Notes: generated from the sequence alone by a model not told the origin. A stretch of DNA of 64,000 nucleotides from Pseudomonas fluorescens (GCF_019212185.1 NZ_CP078138.1:2772501-2836500), one strand, 5' to 3'; shown: positions 27,782-37,858, counted from the first letter of the stretch. A program made the numbers and translations.

Positions 27782-29005
27782 TCAATCCAGCGGATTCAGC
27801 ACCGCCCGCAACAGCGCCTGCGCCTCTTTGGTCACGCCCTTGCTGATCATCTTCTCCGGCAGGCGGGAGTGATCGAGGAAGAAGTCCCGCAGTCGATTCA
27901 AGGGTGCCGGCACGCCGTGATACAGCCGCCCGAGGAAGCGCGCGAAGGCGGTGGTCTGGTTGGTGTAGTCGACCCGTTGCTGGTCGTAGCGCCGCAAGCC
28001 GGCTGCCAGTGCCTGGGGATCGCTGAGGTCGCGTCCGCGCAGGTATTTGGCCAGGAAGTAGCCGTCTTCGATGGCCATGCCGGCGCCGTAGGCGGCGTAG
28101 GGCGAGGTAGGGTGTGCGGCGTCGCCCATGATGGTCACGCGGCCTTTTGACCATTGCTTGAGTGGGTCGCGGTATTTCACTACCCAGCGGAACAGGTTGT
28201 GCGAGGTGTCGGTCGCGTCGAGGATCTGCGGCACCGGGTAGGAGAAGCCATTGATCCGCTCGCGCACGTAGGCAGCCGGGTCTTGCGGTTCGGGCTGGTT
28301 TTCATCGCACTTTTCGACGAACCACCATTCGAAGCAATCCTTGTCCTTGTAGCGCAGCGGCGCGTAACCCATCTGGTAGGAGTGGTTGTGCTGGATGACG
28401 ATTTTCTTGCGCTCGGGCCCGTCCAGTTCGCACCAGCCGAGCCAGACGGCGATGCCCAGGTGCTTGAGTTCCGAGGCGCCCCACAACTGCTCGCGTACGC
28501 TCGATTGCACACCGTCAGCGCCGATCACCAGGTCGGCTTCATAGGCCTGGCCTTCGGCAAAGTGTACGGTCACACCGTCGGCGTGTTCCTGGTAATGACT
28601 GAAGCTGTGGTTGGGCGCGACCATACCGGCTGGTGCTGCCGCCAGCAGTCGTTCGTAGAGCTCGCTGCGCATCATGCCGGACTGCCAACCGGTGACGCCG
28701 GCCTGTTTCAACAGCTCCATGTCGATGTCAAAGTTGACCCTCACCCGACCATCGTGGCGACGAAACTCCGGTAGGCCGGCGGCAAAAATATCGTCGACCT
28801 GCACCCCGAGGCTGCGCAGGATGACGATGCCGGTGGCATTGAGGATGATTGCGCCACCCAGCGGCCGCAGTTGCGGGTGACGCTCGAATACCTTCACCGA
28901 AAAACCCGCCTGATGCAGCGCCACACCCGCCGCGATACCGCCAGGGCCGGCGCCGATCACCGCCACGCGCTTGCCTTTGACTCCCAAACCTACCGACTCA
29001 ATCAT
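27782..29005 (-). CDS. FAD-dependent aromatic-type monooxygenase (TetX/salicylate hydroxylase-like)
   Basis: A 407-residue group A flavoprotein monooxygenase. The three family fingerprints are seen: the Rossmann GAGPGGIAAGVALHQAG, the DG motif ADLVIGADGVQSSVRE, and the GD motif VTIMGDAAHPTSPYAAYGAG. Such enzymes hydroxylate aromatic or polycyclic substrates with NAD(P)H and O2. No reductase, dioxygenase or regulator neighbours it, so the substrate is unknown. Confidence 0.9.
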   Translation of the reverse strand: MIESVGLGVKGKRVAVIGAGPGGIAAGVALHQAGFSVKVFERHPQLRPLGGAIILNATGIVILRSLGVQVDDIFAAGLPEFRRHDGRVRVNFDIDMELLKQAGVTGWQSGMMRSELYERLLAAAPAGMVAPNHSFSHYQEHADGVTVHFAEGQAYEADLVIGADGVQSSVREQLWGASELKHLGIAVWLGWCELDGPERKKIVIQHNHSYQMGYAPLRYKDKDCFEWWFVEKCDENQPEPQDPAAYVRERINGFSYPVPQILDATDTSHNLFRWVVKYRDPLKQWSKGRVTIMGDAAHPTSPYAAYGAGMAIEDGYFLAKYLRGRDLSDPQALAAGLRRYDQQRVDYTNQTTAFARFLGRLYHGVPAPLNRLRDFFLDHSRLPEKMISKGVTKEAQALLRAVLNPLD

Positions 29006-29186
29006 CTGTGCCTACCTCGTCGTTATTGTTATGAGTGCGCTGCAGGTACGGGCGTCAGCGCAGTGCCAATAACCTTAACGACCCTGGTGGCAGCCGCGCC
29101 AATCGCATCCTTCGCTATCAGGCATCGTAAAGCGCGATGCCAGGTATCTGGATTTATCGTGGATGTTGTGAGCACGAAGGGGTGGC

Positions 29187-29609
29187 TCAGATGTGTCCTC
29201 GTGCTTTCAGCTCCTCACGCAAAAACACCAGCGCTCTGCAAAACACCGGGTGGCAATCGTCATCCGGCAAAGGGTCAAGCGGCGCCCAGAAGAACTCGAA
29301 CCGGTGGCCATGGTCATCGAGGGTCTGATGCGCCCAGTGCTCCGGCAGTGGGGCATCGACCTGACACAGGTGAAACGACCAGACCTGCCCGTGGTGCCCG
29401 GATTGCCAACAGCCCATATCGTCCTTGATGGCGGCGGCGCGCAGGCCGGACTCTTCCCACAGTTCACGCAGCGCCGCTTGCTGCGCCGTTTCCCCCGGCT
29501 CAATGCCGCCTTTCACCAGTTGCACCCCGGCCTGGGGATGGCGGAACAGGAGGATCCGTGGCGGCGATTCGCAGGACAGCACGACGGCGCAGGCCTTGTC
29601 GGCAAGCAT
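29187..29609 (-). CDS. NUDIX hydrolase
   Basis: A 140-residue NUDIX protein. The Nudix box runs GGIEPGETAQQAALRELWEE plus SG, with the metal-binding glutamates of REXXEE present. These enzymes hydrolyse nucleoside diphosphates linked to another moiety. Its 5' end faces the Fur box and the FecI-like gene on the other strand. Confidence 0.92.
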   Translation of the reverse strand: MLADKACAVVLSCESPPRILLFRHPQAGVQLVKGGIEPGETAQQAALRELWEESGLRAAAIKDDMGCWQSGHHGQVWSFHLCQVDAPLPEHWAHQTLDDHGHRFEFFWAPLDPLPDDDCHPVFCRALVFLREELKARGHI

Positions 29610-29700
29610 GGCGATTTCCTTATCGATGATAGAGGCGGTGCATTCTACGCGTTGCTGGGGTGCTGCGATTCGACGCTTGCAAATCGATCCTTATGCGCAT

Positions 29701-29719
29701 GACAATAAGAGTCATTATC
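29701..29719 (+). promoter_or_regulatory. Fur box upstream of the FecI-like gene
   Basis: GACAATAAGAGTCATTATC matches the 19-bp Fur consensus GATAATGATAATCATTATC at 15 of 19 positions by direct comparison. It ends 22 nt before the sigma-factor ATG. It implies iron repression of the downstream sigma/anti-sigma/receptor set. Confidence 0.8.
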
Positions 29720-29741
29720 AATCACGAATCCTTCCATTCCC

Positions 29742-30263
29742 ATGTCTGCCAACCCTTCAGCGCTGCACAGCGCCGTCAATGATCTGTATTGCGACCATCA
29801 CGGCTGGCTCAAGGGTTGGCTGCGCAAGCGTTTGGGCAATTCGTGCGATGCGGCGGATCTGGCGCAGGACACTTTCGTGCGGGTGATCAAGGCGCGTAAC
29901 GCGCTGGAGATCCGCGAGCCGCGGCCGTACCTGTCGAGGGTTGCCAAGGGCTTGCTGGTGGATCTGTTCCGTCGCCGTTCGCTGGAGCAGGCCTGGCTCG
30001 AGGCATTGGCCAATGTGCCGCAGATCGAGCAGCCGTCCCTGGAAGAGCAGGCAATTCTGTTGCAGGCGCTGCTGCAGATTGACCGCATGTTGCAAGGCTT
30101 GGGGGCGAAGGTCAGACAGACGTTTATCCTGTCGCAGTTCGACGGGTTAACCTACCCGCAGATCGCTGAGCGCCTGAATATCAGCGTGCGCAGCGTCAAC
30201 AACTACATGGCCAAGGCCATGGAACATTGCTGCCTGATGCAGATCCAGTTGGAACTGGCATGA
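29742..30263 (+). CDS. FecI-like ECF sigma factor (iron-starvation sigma)
   Basis: A 173-residue ECF sigma factor. Region 2 (LAQDTFVRVIKARN, EPRPYLSRVAKGLLVDLFRR) and region 4 (FDGLTYPQIAERLNISVRSV) are clear. The stop overlaps the ATG of the FecR-like gene (ATGA), and a Fur box lies just upstream. It is expected to direct RNA polymerase to the TonB receptor gene at 31322 when the cognate siderophore is sensed. Confidence 0.93.
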   Translation: MSANPSALHSAVNDLYCDHHGWLKGWLRKRLGNSCDAADLAQDTFVRVIKARNALEIREPRPYLSRVAKGLLVDLFRRRSLEQAWLEALANVPQIEQPSLEEQAILLQALLQIDRMLQGLGAKVRQTFILSQFDGLTYPQIAERLNISVRSVNNYMAKAMEHCCLMQIQLELA

Positions 30264-31225
30264 GCCTGTCGCCGGCCGAACGCACGGCGATCAGTGCAGC
30301 AGCCCAGTGGTATGCGCGCCTGCAATCGGGCATCGCCAGCGACGCTGACCGTGCCGGTTGGAATGAGTGGCTGCAGGCGGATCCGGCGCATCGCCAGGCC
30401 TGGCAGCGCATGGCGGCGGTGGGTGAGCAAATGGCGAGTGTGCCGGGCAACCTGGCGGCGCCGGCGTTGCGCGGTGTCGAGCACTCACGGCGCCAGTTGT
30501 TGCGCAGCGTGGTGGTGCTGGCGTCGGCCGGATCGCTGGGCTGGCTGGGGTGGCGCAGCGACGCCTCGCAGCAGCTGTTGGCGGATTATCGGACCGGGGT
30601 CGGCGAGCGTCGGCAGTTCCGCCTGGCCGATGGCAGTTCGTTGCTGCTCAACACCGATACCTCGGTGAACCTGCGTTTTGATGGCCGGCAACGGCTGCTG
30701 CAGTTGCTGCACGGCGAGATTCTGGTGAGCACCGCGGGCGATTCGTTGCAGCGGCCGTTCAAGGTCCTGACCCGACACGCCGAAGTGCTGGCGCTGGGCA
30801 CGCGTTTTATCGTCCGGGCCGAGGAGGCAGGGGGTGAAGTGGCGGTGTTGGAGAAGGCGGTGCAGGTCACCGCTTTTGGTGGGGGCTCATCGGTGCGTCT
30901 GGAAGCCGGGCATTCCCTTGGTTTCAGTCAAGGTGCTGTGGGTGCGGTACGCCGCAACGATGCCTCGGTCGGGGCCTGGCAACAGGGCAGCATCATTGCG
31001 ATCAATCGGCCGCTGGGTGAACTGCTCGCCGAGCTGTCGCGCTATCGTCCGGGTGTTGTGCGCTGTGATCCGGCGATTGCCCAGTTGAAGGTCTCTGGCG
31101 CCTTTCCCATCGATGACACCGACCTGGCGCTGTCGGCGCTGGAGAGCGGGTTCTCGCTGCAGGTCAGGCGCTTCAGCCGTTATTGGGTCACTGTCTCGGC
31201 ACCGGCCAGCAGCGCTGTGCTCTGA
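30260..31225 (+). CDS. FecR-like anti-sigma/transmembrane regulator
   Basis: A 321-residue protein. A cytoplasmic N-terminal DUF4880-like part (AAQWYARLQSG, WNEWLQADPAHRQAWQRM) is followed by a single membrane span (VVVLASAGSLGWLGW, about residues 85-100) and a periplasmic FecR domain (YRTGVGERRQFRLADGSSLLLNTDT). The C-terminal INRPLGELLAELSRYRPG is the segment that contacts the receptor signalling domain. It overlaps the sigma gene by four bases, as usual for these pairs. Confidence 0.93.
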   Translation: MSLSPAERTAISAAAQWYARLQSGIASDADRAGWNEWLQADPAHRQAWQRMAAVGEQMASVPGNLAAPALRGVEHSRRQLLRSVVVLASAGSLGWLGWRSDASQQLLADYRTGVGERRQFRLADGSSLLLNTDTSVNLRFDGRQRLLQLLHGEILVSTAGDSLQRPFKVLTRHAEVLALGTRFIVRAEEAGGEVAVLEKAVQVTAFGGGSSVRLEAGHSLGFSQGAVGAVRRNDASVGAWQQGSIIAINRPLGELLAELSRYRPGVVRCDPAIAQLKVSGAFPIDDTDLALSALESGFSLQVRRFSRYWVTVSAPASSAVL

Positions 31226-31321
31226 TCAAAATTTTCTTTCCGCGTTTTGCACTATTCATGTACGCCGTCCGGCTCATCCCTCAATGAGTTTTTATTCAGC
31301 GTTTCTGGGGGGAGGGTAAGC

Positions 31322-33790
31322 ATGTCATCGGTGTTCAAATCGGCGCGTCTGGCATTGGCGGTGAAGGTCGGCGTATTGGCACTTGCGGTCAGTGGTGTTT
31401 GCGCAACGGCAGCCGTGGCCGCGCCACAGCAAAGCGTGGTGCAGTCGTTTAATATCGGCGCCGGCAGTCTGACGGAAGTCCTCAGCCGTTTCGCCAGCGC
31501 GGCGGGCGCGGCGATTTCCTTCGATGCGCGGCAAACCGACGGCATGAACTCGGCCGGACTCAAAGGCAGCTACGGCGTCAGTGAAGGCTTTGCGCGGATT
31601 CTCGCTGGCAGCGGCCTGCAGGCCGAACCCCAGGCCAATGGCACCTATGTACTGCGTGCGGTGCCGACTTTCGGTTCGGCACTGGAACTGGGCGCCACCA
31701 ACATTAATGGGCAGATGCTCGGGGCGACCACCGAGGACAGCGGTTCCTACACCACAGGCGCGGTGGCCATCGGCAAGGGGCAGCACTCGCTCAAGGAGAC
31801 GCCGCAATCGGTCACGGTGATGACCCGCAAGATGCTCGACGACCAGAACCTCAACACCATCGATCAAGTCATGGAGAAGACCCCGGGCATCACCGTCTAC
31901 GACTCGACCATGGGCGGCAAATACTTCTATTCCCGTGGCTTCCGCATGTCCGGCCAGTATCAGTACGACGGCGTGCCCCTGGACATGGGCAACCTCTACG
32001 TTCAGGCCGACAGCTTCAGTGGCGACATGGCTTATTACGACCGGGTGGAAATCCTCCGCGGCGCCGCCGGCATGATGAAAGGCGCGGGCGGCACGGCCGG
32101 TGGCGTCAACTTTGTGCGCAAACGCGGGCAGGCGACGCCGAGTACCGAGATCACTTTGTCCGGTGGCAGCTGGGACAACTACCGTGGCCAGGTCGACACC
32201 GGCGGCCCGCTGAATGACGCCGGAACGATTCGCGGCCGGGCGGTGGTTGCCGAACAGAGCCGGCATTACTTTGTCGACGACGCCAGCCGCAAGGACCAGG
32301 TGTATTACGGCGCCCTCGACTTCGACCTGAATGCCGACACCACCCTCGGCCTGGGCGTTGCCTATGAAGACGTGGATGCCAATCCGTGCTGGGGCGGCCT
32401 GCCGCGCTACAAGGATGGCAGCGACTTGAAACTCGGCCGCTCGACCTGTCTCGATCCGTCCTGGAACACCTGGCGCAGCCAGCGCACCACGGTGTTCAGT
32501 GATCTTGCCCATCAGCTCAACGACAACTGGGCGCTGAAAGTCGCCAGCGTTTACACAAAGAACACCCAGGACATCAAGTACGCCTTCGCTTCCGGTGCGG
32601 TGTCGCCGGGCGTCGGTACCACCGGCATGCTCGGCAGCATGTACGACTACGATCAGGTCGATTACGGTCTCGATGCTTACGTCGATGGCAAGTTCGATGC
32701 CTTTGGCCGCCAGCACGAGCTGGTGGTGGGCGCCAACGCCAGTCGCGGCAAGAAAGACGACTTCTACTCGGTGGCCTTCCTGCCGCAGCGGCAGAATGTG
32801 TTCAACCCGAACAAACATATTCCTGAGCCGGACGACAGCTACTTCATCGACAATTCGTCGCGCGGTGGACCGGTCAATTCGTTGACCAAGCAGAAGGGCG
32901 TGTACTCGATCCTGCGCTTGAAGCTGGCGGATCCGCTGACCCTGGTTGGCGGTACTCGCGTGAGCTGGTACAGCTCGGACACCGACTATGACTTCATCAA
33001 CAGCGGCACCTCGGAACACGCCAGCACCAAAGAGACCGGGCAGGTCACGCCCTTTGCCGGGGTGCTGCTGGATCTGAACGAGAACCTCACGGCCTATGCC
33101 AGCTACTCGGACATCTTCACCCCGCAGGGCAATTACCGCTCCGAAGACGGCTCGGCGCTCAAGCCGCTGGTGGGTCAGAGTTACGAACTGGGGATCAAGG
33201 GCGCTTGGTACGAAGGGCGCCTGAATGGCTCGTTCAATCTGTTCCGCACGATTCAGAAGGATCAGGCGCAGACTGACTACAACTCGTCCTGCCCGTCATC
33301 CGACGGCTATTGCTACGTCAACGCCGGCAAGGTCCGCGCCCAGGGCTTTGAAGCTGAGGTCAGCGGTGAAGTCATCGAACGCCTGCAACTGCTCGCCGGC
33401 TACACCTACACCCAGACCAAGACCCTCGACGACATCGACGACAGCCTCAACGGCGCGGCCTTCAACACCTACGTGCCGCGACACATGCTGCGACTGTGGG
33501 GCGATTACCAGTTGGACGGTGCGCTGGAGCGTTTCACCCTGGGGGCCGGGGTCAATGCGCAGAGCGACAACTTCCGGGTCTCGCCATCGAGCGGTGAGAA
33601 GATTACCCAGTCGGGTTATGCGGTATGGAATGGTCGCATCGGCTACCGGATCGACGACACCTGGTCGCTGGCCTTGAACGGCAACAACCTGTTCGACAAG
33701 CGCTACTACTCGACCATCGGCACCGAGACCTTCGGTAACTACTACGGCGATCCGCGTAACTTCATGGTGTCGGTGAAGGCGAGTTTCTGA
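31322..33790 (+). CDS. TonB-dependent siderophore receptor with STN signalling domain
   Basis: An 822-residue outer-membrane receptor. Signal peptide to about AAVAA; STN domain (FNIGAGSLTEVLSRFASAAG, about residues 40-115); plug domain with SLKETPQSVTVMTRKML and VEILRGAAGMMKGAGG; then a 22-strand-type barrel ending in VSVKASF, whose final Phe is the BAM signal. The STN domain and its position after FecI/FecR mark it as a transducer that senses its own siderophore. Plug and barrel sequence resemble FpvA/FhuE/PupB-type ferric hydroxamate or pyoverdine receptors, but the ligand is not decidable. ATG 31322 follows GGGAGGG. Confidence 0.93.
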   Translation: MSSVFKSARLALAVKVGVLALAVSGVCATAAVAAPQQSVVQSFNIGAGSLTEVLSRFASAAGAAISFDARQTDGMNSAGLKGSYGVSEGFARILAGSGLQAEPQANGTYVLRAVPTFGSALELGATNINGQMLGATTEDSGSYTTGAVAIGKGQHSLKETPQSVTVMTRKMLDDQNLNTIDQVMEKTPGITVYDSTMGGKYFYSRGFRMSGQYQYDGVPLDMGNLYVQADSFSGDMAYYDRVEILRGAAGMMKGAGGTAGGVNFVRKRGQATPSTEITLSGGSWDNYRGQVDTGGPLNDAGTIRGRAVVAEQSRHYFVDDASRKDQVYYGALDFDLNADTTLGLGVAYEDVDANPCWGGLPRYKDGSDLKLGRSTCLDPSWNTWRSQRTTVFSDLAHQLNDNWALKVASVYTKNTQDIKYAFASGAVSPGVGTTGMLGSMYDYDQVDYGLDAYVDGKFDAFGRQHELVVGANASRGKKDDFYSVAFLPQRQNVFNPNKHIPEPDDSYFIDNSSRGGPVNSLTKQKGVYSILRLKLADPLTLVGGTRVSWYSSDTDYDFINSGTSEHASTKETGQVTPFAGVLLDLNENLTAYASYSDIFTPQGNYRSEDGSALKPLVGQSYELGIKGAWYEGRLNGSFNLFRTIQKDQAQTDYNSSCPSSDGYCYVNAGKVRAQGFEAEVSGEVIERLQLLAGYTYTQTKTLDDIDDSLNGAAFNTYVPRHMLRLWGDYQLDGALERFTLGAGVNAQSDNFRVSPSSGEKITQSGYAVWNGRIGYRIDDTWSLALNGNNLFDKRYYSTIGTETFGNYYGDPRNFMVSVKASF

Positions 33791-33854
33791 GGTTGTTGCG
33801 GATGGCCCGCGTGTCATGACCGACCACAAACTCGATAGGCATCACACTCCACTG

Positions 33855-33907
33855 GCGTGAGCCTGTCGAATCGTCGCGATGCGGCGGCCCGACAAGCCAG
33901 CTCCTAC
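33855..33907. repeat. REP-like palindrome after the TonB receptor gene
   Basis: GTGAGCCTGTCGAATCGTCGCG at its left half faces GACAAGCCAGCTCCTACCG at its right half around a GCGGCGGCC core. It has the same stem family as the other REP elements of the window and lies between two convergent units. Confidence 0.55.
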
Positions 33908-33934
33908 CGTTTGTCTTTCAATTCAGGGGGGGCT

Positions 33935-34920
33935 TTAGGCAGCCCCATCCACAAACTGCTCCGCGTAATGACACGCCACCTGCCGACTGTCCACCAACCG
34001 CAACGCCGGCTCTTCACTGCTGCAGCGCTGCGTCGCATACGGGCAGCGCTTGTGAAACGCACAACCCGGTGGCGGGTTCAGCGGGTTGGGCAGTTCGCCG
34101 ACGATTTTGATTTTCGGCTTGTCCGGGTCCGGGTGGATGGTGGGGGTGGCGGACAGCAGCGCCTGGGTGTAGGGGTGCAGGGGGCGGGCGTAGATGTCGT
34201 GCTTGGGGCCGATTTCCACCGGGCGGCCGAGGTACATGACCATCACGTCGTCGGCCACGTGTTGCACCACGGCGAGGTTGTGGGAGATGAACACGTAGCC
34301 GGTGTTGAATTCCTGCTGCAGGTCCATGAACAGGTTGAGCACCTGGGCCTGGATCGACACGTCGAGGGCCGAAGTCGGTTCGTCCGCCACCAGCACTTTC
34401 GGTTGCAGCATCATTGCCCGGGCGAGGGCGATCCGTTGCCGCTGGCCGCCGGAGAACATGTGCGGGTAGCGCTGGTAATGCTCGGGGCGCAAGCCGACCT
34501 GCTTCATCATCGCCTGGACTTTCTCGCGGCGTTCGGCGGCTGATAGTTGGGTGTTGATCAACAGCGGCTCCGCCAGTTGATCGCCGATTTTCTGCCGTGG
34601 ATTGAGCGAGGCGTACGGGCTCTGGAACACCATCTGCACGTCTTTGCGCAGCTGCTTGCGCTGGGCCTTGTCGGCGCCGGCGACTTCCTGGCCGGCGATT
34701 TTCAGTGAGCCTGAGGACGGCTCTTCGATCAGCGTCAGGGCGCGGGCCAGGGTGGATTTGCCGCAGCCCGATTCGCCGACCACGGCCAACGTTTTGCCGG
34801 CCTCCAATTCGAACGACACGCCGTTCAGCGCGCGCACGGTGGCGTGGCCCTTTGAACAGGCCACGGGAGACTTCGTAGTGACGGACGGGTCAGGTCACGG
34901 GCGGTAAGGACGACGGCCAT
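33935..34920 (-). pseudogene. dppF: Dipeptide ABC transporter ATP-binding protein DppF, frame broken twice near its start
   Basis: Second ATPase of the dipeptide importer. From its second exon-like frame the protein is complete: Walker A VVGESGCGKST, Q-loop VFQSPYASLNPRQ, signature FSGGQRQRIALARAM, Walker B VLVADEPTSALD, and a C-terminal cysteine-rich oligopeptide-transporter tail. The natural start is the ATG at 34920 ([12 protein letters not shown]), overlapping the dppD stop. Two insertions break the frame: a 4-bp duplication ACGGACGG at 34881-34888 and an extra base in CCC at 34848-34850. Removing both gives a 326-residue protein. No nonsense change is otherwise seen, so sequencing error is as likely as real loss. 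Confidence 0.85.
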
Positions 34921-35900
34921 TACGCCACCTCCTGATTCAAGGGATAGAAGCAGCGGGCGAGGCTGTGGCTTTTCGGGTCGAGGGTCGGACGGAGGGGGGG
35001 CGGGGCGCGGCAGCTGTCCTGTACGTAGGGGCAGCGCGGCGACAGCAGGCAGCCGTGGGGACGGTCGTAGCGGCCGGGGACGATGCCGGGCAAGGTTGCC
35101 AGGCGCGTCGAGCCGAGGCTGTGCTCGGGAATCGCCTTGAGCAGTGGCCTCGCTATAAGGGTGCGCCGGGATGTCGAACAACTGCGGCACCTGGCCGACT
35201 TCCACCGCCTGGCCGGCGTACATCACGCAGACGCGCTGGGCGGTTTCGGCGACGACGGCGAGGTCGTGGGTGATCAGCACCAGGCCCATGTCCTGCTCTT
35301 TTTGCAGGGCCAGCAGCAGGTCCATGATCTGCGCCTGAATGGTCACGTCGAGGGCGGTGGTCGGTTCGTCGGCGATCAGCAGTTTCGGTTCGCCGGCAAT
35401 CGCCATGGCAATCGCCACGCGCTGGCTCATGCCGCCGGACAGTTGGTGCGGGTAGGCGTCCATGCGGCTGGCGGCGCCGGGGATCTCGACTTTTTCCAGC
35501 AGTTCGATGGCGCGTTTGCGCGCGGGCGCGGCCGGACATTTTCAGGTGCAGGCGCAGCACTTCCTCGATCTGGAAACCGACGGTGTAGCTCGGATTCAGT
35601 GCCGTCATCGGGTCCTGGAAGACCATGGCCAGGTCCTTGCCGACGATCTTGCGGCGCTGGCGGTTGCTCAGCTTGAGCATGTCCTTGCCGTCGAAGCTCA
35701 GGGCGTCGGGCGGTGACGATGCCGGGGTGTTCGATCAGGCCCATCAGCGCCATCATGGTCACGGATTTGCCCGAGCCCGACTCGCCAACGATGGCTAACA
35801 CTTCACCCTTGTCGACATTGAGGTCGAGGCCGTCGACCACCGGCACGGCGGTCTTGTCGCCAAAGCGCACGTTGAGATTCTTGATTGCTAACAGTGACAT
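34920..35900 (-). pseudogene. dppD: Dipeptide ABC transporter ATP-binding protein DppD, three +1 frameshifts
   Basis: First ATPase of the dipeptide importer, starting at ATG 35900 ([15 protein letters not shown]). Walker [19 protein letters not shown], signature [15 protein letters not shown], Walker [13 protein letters not shown], and the end [14 protein letters not shown] are all present but spread over three frames. Each break is one extra G on the plus strand, next to an existing G run: 35708-35710, 35524-35526 and 35146-35147. Their sum is three bases, so the stop at 34920-34922 is again in the starting frame. Corrected, the protein would be 325 residues, the normal length. The stop overlaps the dppF start. 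Confidence 0.87.
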
Positions 35901-35910
35901 GGGAATCTCC

Positions 35911-36830
35911 TCAGGCGGCATTCTTGAGCTTCGGATCCAGCGCATCGCGCAGGCCGTCGCCCATCAGGTTGATTGCCAGCACGCTGAGCAAAATGGTCAA
36001 ACCGGGCAGGCTGACGACCCACCAGGCGCGTTCGATGTAGTCGCGGGCCGAAGCCAGCATGGTGCCCCACTCAGGGGTCGGCGGTTGCACGCCCAGGCCG
36101 AGGAAGCCCAGGGCGGCGGCATCGAGAATCGCCGAGGAAAAGCTCAAGGTGGCCTGGACGATCAGCGGTGCCATGCAGTTGGGCAGCACGGTGATGAACA
36201 TCAGGCGCGGCAGGCCGGCACCGGCCAGGCGTGCGGCGGTCACGTAGTCGCGGTTCAGTTCGCCCATCACCGCAGCACGGGTCAGACGCACGTAGGACGG
36301 CAACGAGACGATGGCGATGGCAATCACGGTGTTGATCAGGCCAGGGCCGAGGATCGCGACAATGGCCACGGCAGCAGCAGCAGCGACGGCAGGGCGAGCA
36401 TGATGTCCATCAGGCGCATGATGGTCGGGCCGAGCAGGCGCGGGAAGAAGCCGGCGAACAGCCCGAGGAGGATCCCCGGGATCAGCGACATGACCACCGA
36501 CGACAAACCGATCATCAGCGACAGACGCGAACCCTGGATCAGTCGCGACAGCAGGTCACGACCCAGTTCGTCGGTGCCCAGCAGGAACTGTATCTGCCCG
36601 CCTTCGAGCCAGGCCGGCGGGGTCAGGAGAAAGTCGCGGTACTGCTCGCTGGGGTTATGCGGCGCAACCCAGGGCGCGAAGATCGCGCAGAAGATCACCA
36701 GCAGCATGAACATCAGCCCGGCGACGGCGCCCTTGTTGCGGGAAAACGCCTGCCAGAATTCTTTGTATGGGGATGGGTACAGCAGGCTTTGATCGACTGC
36801 TGACACTTGAGTTGGACTAGTCATGGTCAT
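35911..36830 (-). pseudogene. dppC: Dipeptide ABC transporter permease DppC, one frameshift
   Basis: Inner-membrane permease with about six spans. The N-terminal half (NKGAVAGLMFMLLVIFCAIF, FLLGTDELGRDLLSRLIQGS, DIMLALPSLLL) and C-terminal half (VAILGPGLINTVIAIAIVS, EAA-like loop in YVTAARLAGAGLPRLMF, PEWGTMLA) are intact in two frames. The shift lies in a GCA/CTG trinucleotide run at about 36371-36384 and is a net +2 or -1. Starts at 36830 or 36824 are both possible. Corrected length is about 305 residues, usual for DppC. Confidence 0.86.
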
Positions 36831-36834
36831 GATC

Positions 36835-37858
36835 TCAGCGCTGGTGACGGATGCGTGGGTTGGCAAAGCCGTAGAGGATGTCCACCACGAAGTTGACCAG
36901 GATCACCAGGCAGGCGATCAGCAAAATACCGTTTTGCACCACCGGATAATCCCGGGCGCCGATGGCCTCGATCAGCCATTTGCCGATGCCCGGGCCAGGA
37001 GAAAATGGTCTCGGTCAGCACTGCACCGGCAAGCAGCGTACCGACCTGCAGGCCGACCACCGTCAGCACCGGGATCAGCGCGTTGCGCAGGCCGTGGGAC
37101 GAACACCACGCGCGCCGGCGACAGGCCTTTGGCCTTGGCGGTGCGGATGTAATCTTCGCGCAGCACTTCGAGCATCGAAGGGTCACGGGTCATCCGCGCA
37201 ATCACCGCCAGCGGGATGGTGCCGAGGACGATGGCCGGCAGAATCAGGTGGTGCAGGGCGTCGAAAAACGCGTCCGGCTCGTCGGCCAGCAGGGTGTCGA
37301 TCAACATGAAACCAGTGCGCGGCTCAATGTCGTAGAGCAGGTCGATCCGCCCGGACACCGGGGTCCAGCCCAGGCTCACGGAGAAGAAGAACATGATGAT
37401 GAGGATCAGGCCCCACCAGAAGATCGGCATCGAATAACCGGCGAGGGAAATCCCCATCACCCCATGGTCAAACAGCGACCCTCGCTTGAGCGCCGCAATC
37501 ACCCGGCCAGCAGGCCGAGGATGCTGGCGAACAACAGCGCAGCCATGGACAGCTCGAGAGTCGCCGCCGGGAACAGCGAAGTGAACTCGGTCCACACGCT
37601 CTCGCGGGTGCGCAGCGATTCACCCAAGTCGCCCTGGGCCAGTTTGCCGACGTAGTCCAGGTACTGGGCGTACAGCGGCTTGTTCAATCCAAGGCGTTCC
37701 ATTGCCTGAGCGTGCATTTCGGGGTCGACACGGCGTTCGCCCATCATGACTTCCACGGGGTCGCCGGGGATCATGCGAATCAACGCGAACGTCAGCAGGG
37801 TGATGCCGAAGAACGTGGGGATCAGCAGTCCCAGTCGGCGGAAAATAAAACTCAGCAT
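36835..37858 (-). pseudogene. dppB: Dipeptide ABC transporter permease DppB, three frameshifts
   Basis: Inner-membrane permease starting at ATG 37858 (MLSFIFRRLGLLIPTFFGIT) and ending with [10 protein letters not shown] before a TGA at 36835-36837. The family segments [38 protein letters not shown] (EAA loop) and TETIFSWPG are all present but in three frames. The breaks are a missing C in the run at 37502-37504, an extra G at 37095-37097 and an extra C at 36989-36991 (plus strand). The net change is +1, and correction restores one reading frame of about 340 codons. Confidence 0.86.

Noticed and set aside
31325-33019. 564-codon minus-strand frame opposite the TonB receptor
   Set aside because: Complement of a well-supported receptor gene; no ribosome-binding site or known fold.
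34991-35010. A possible tenth dpp frameshift in the C/G run near the dppD end
   Set aside because: Recounting the run as seven G on the plus strand keeps the DppD C-terminus ([14 protein letters not shown]) in frame with the stop, so no indel is needed there.
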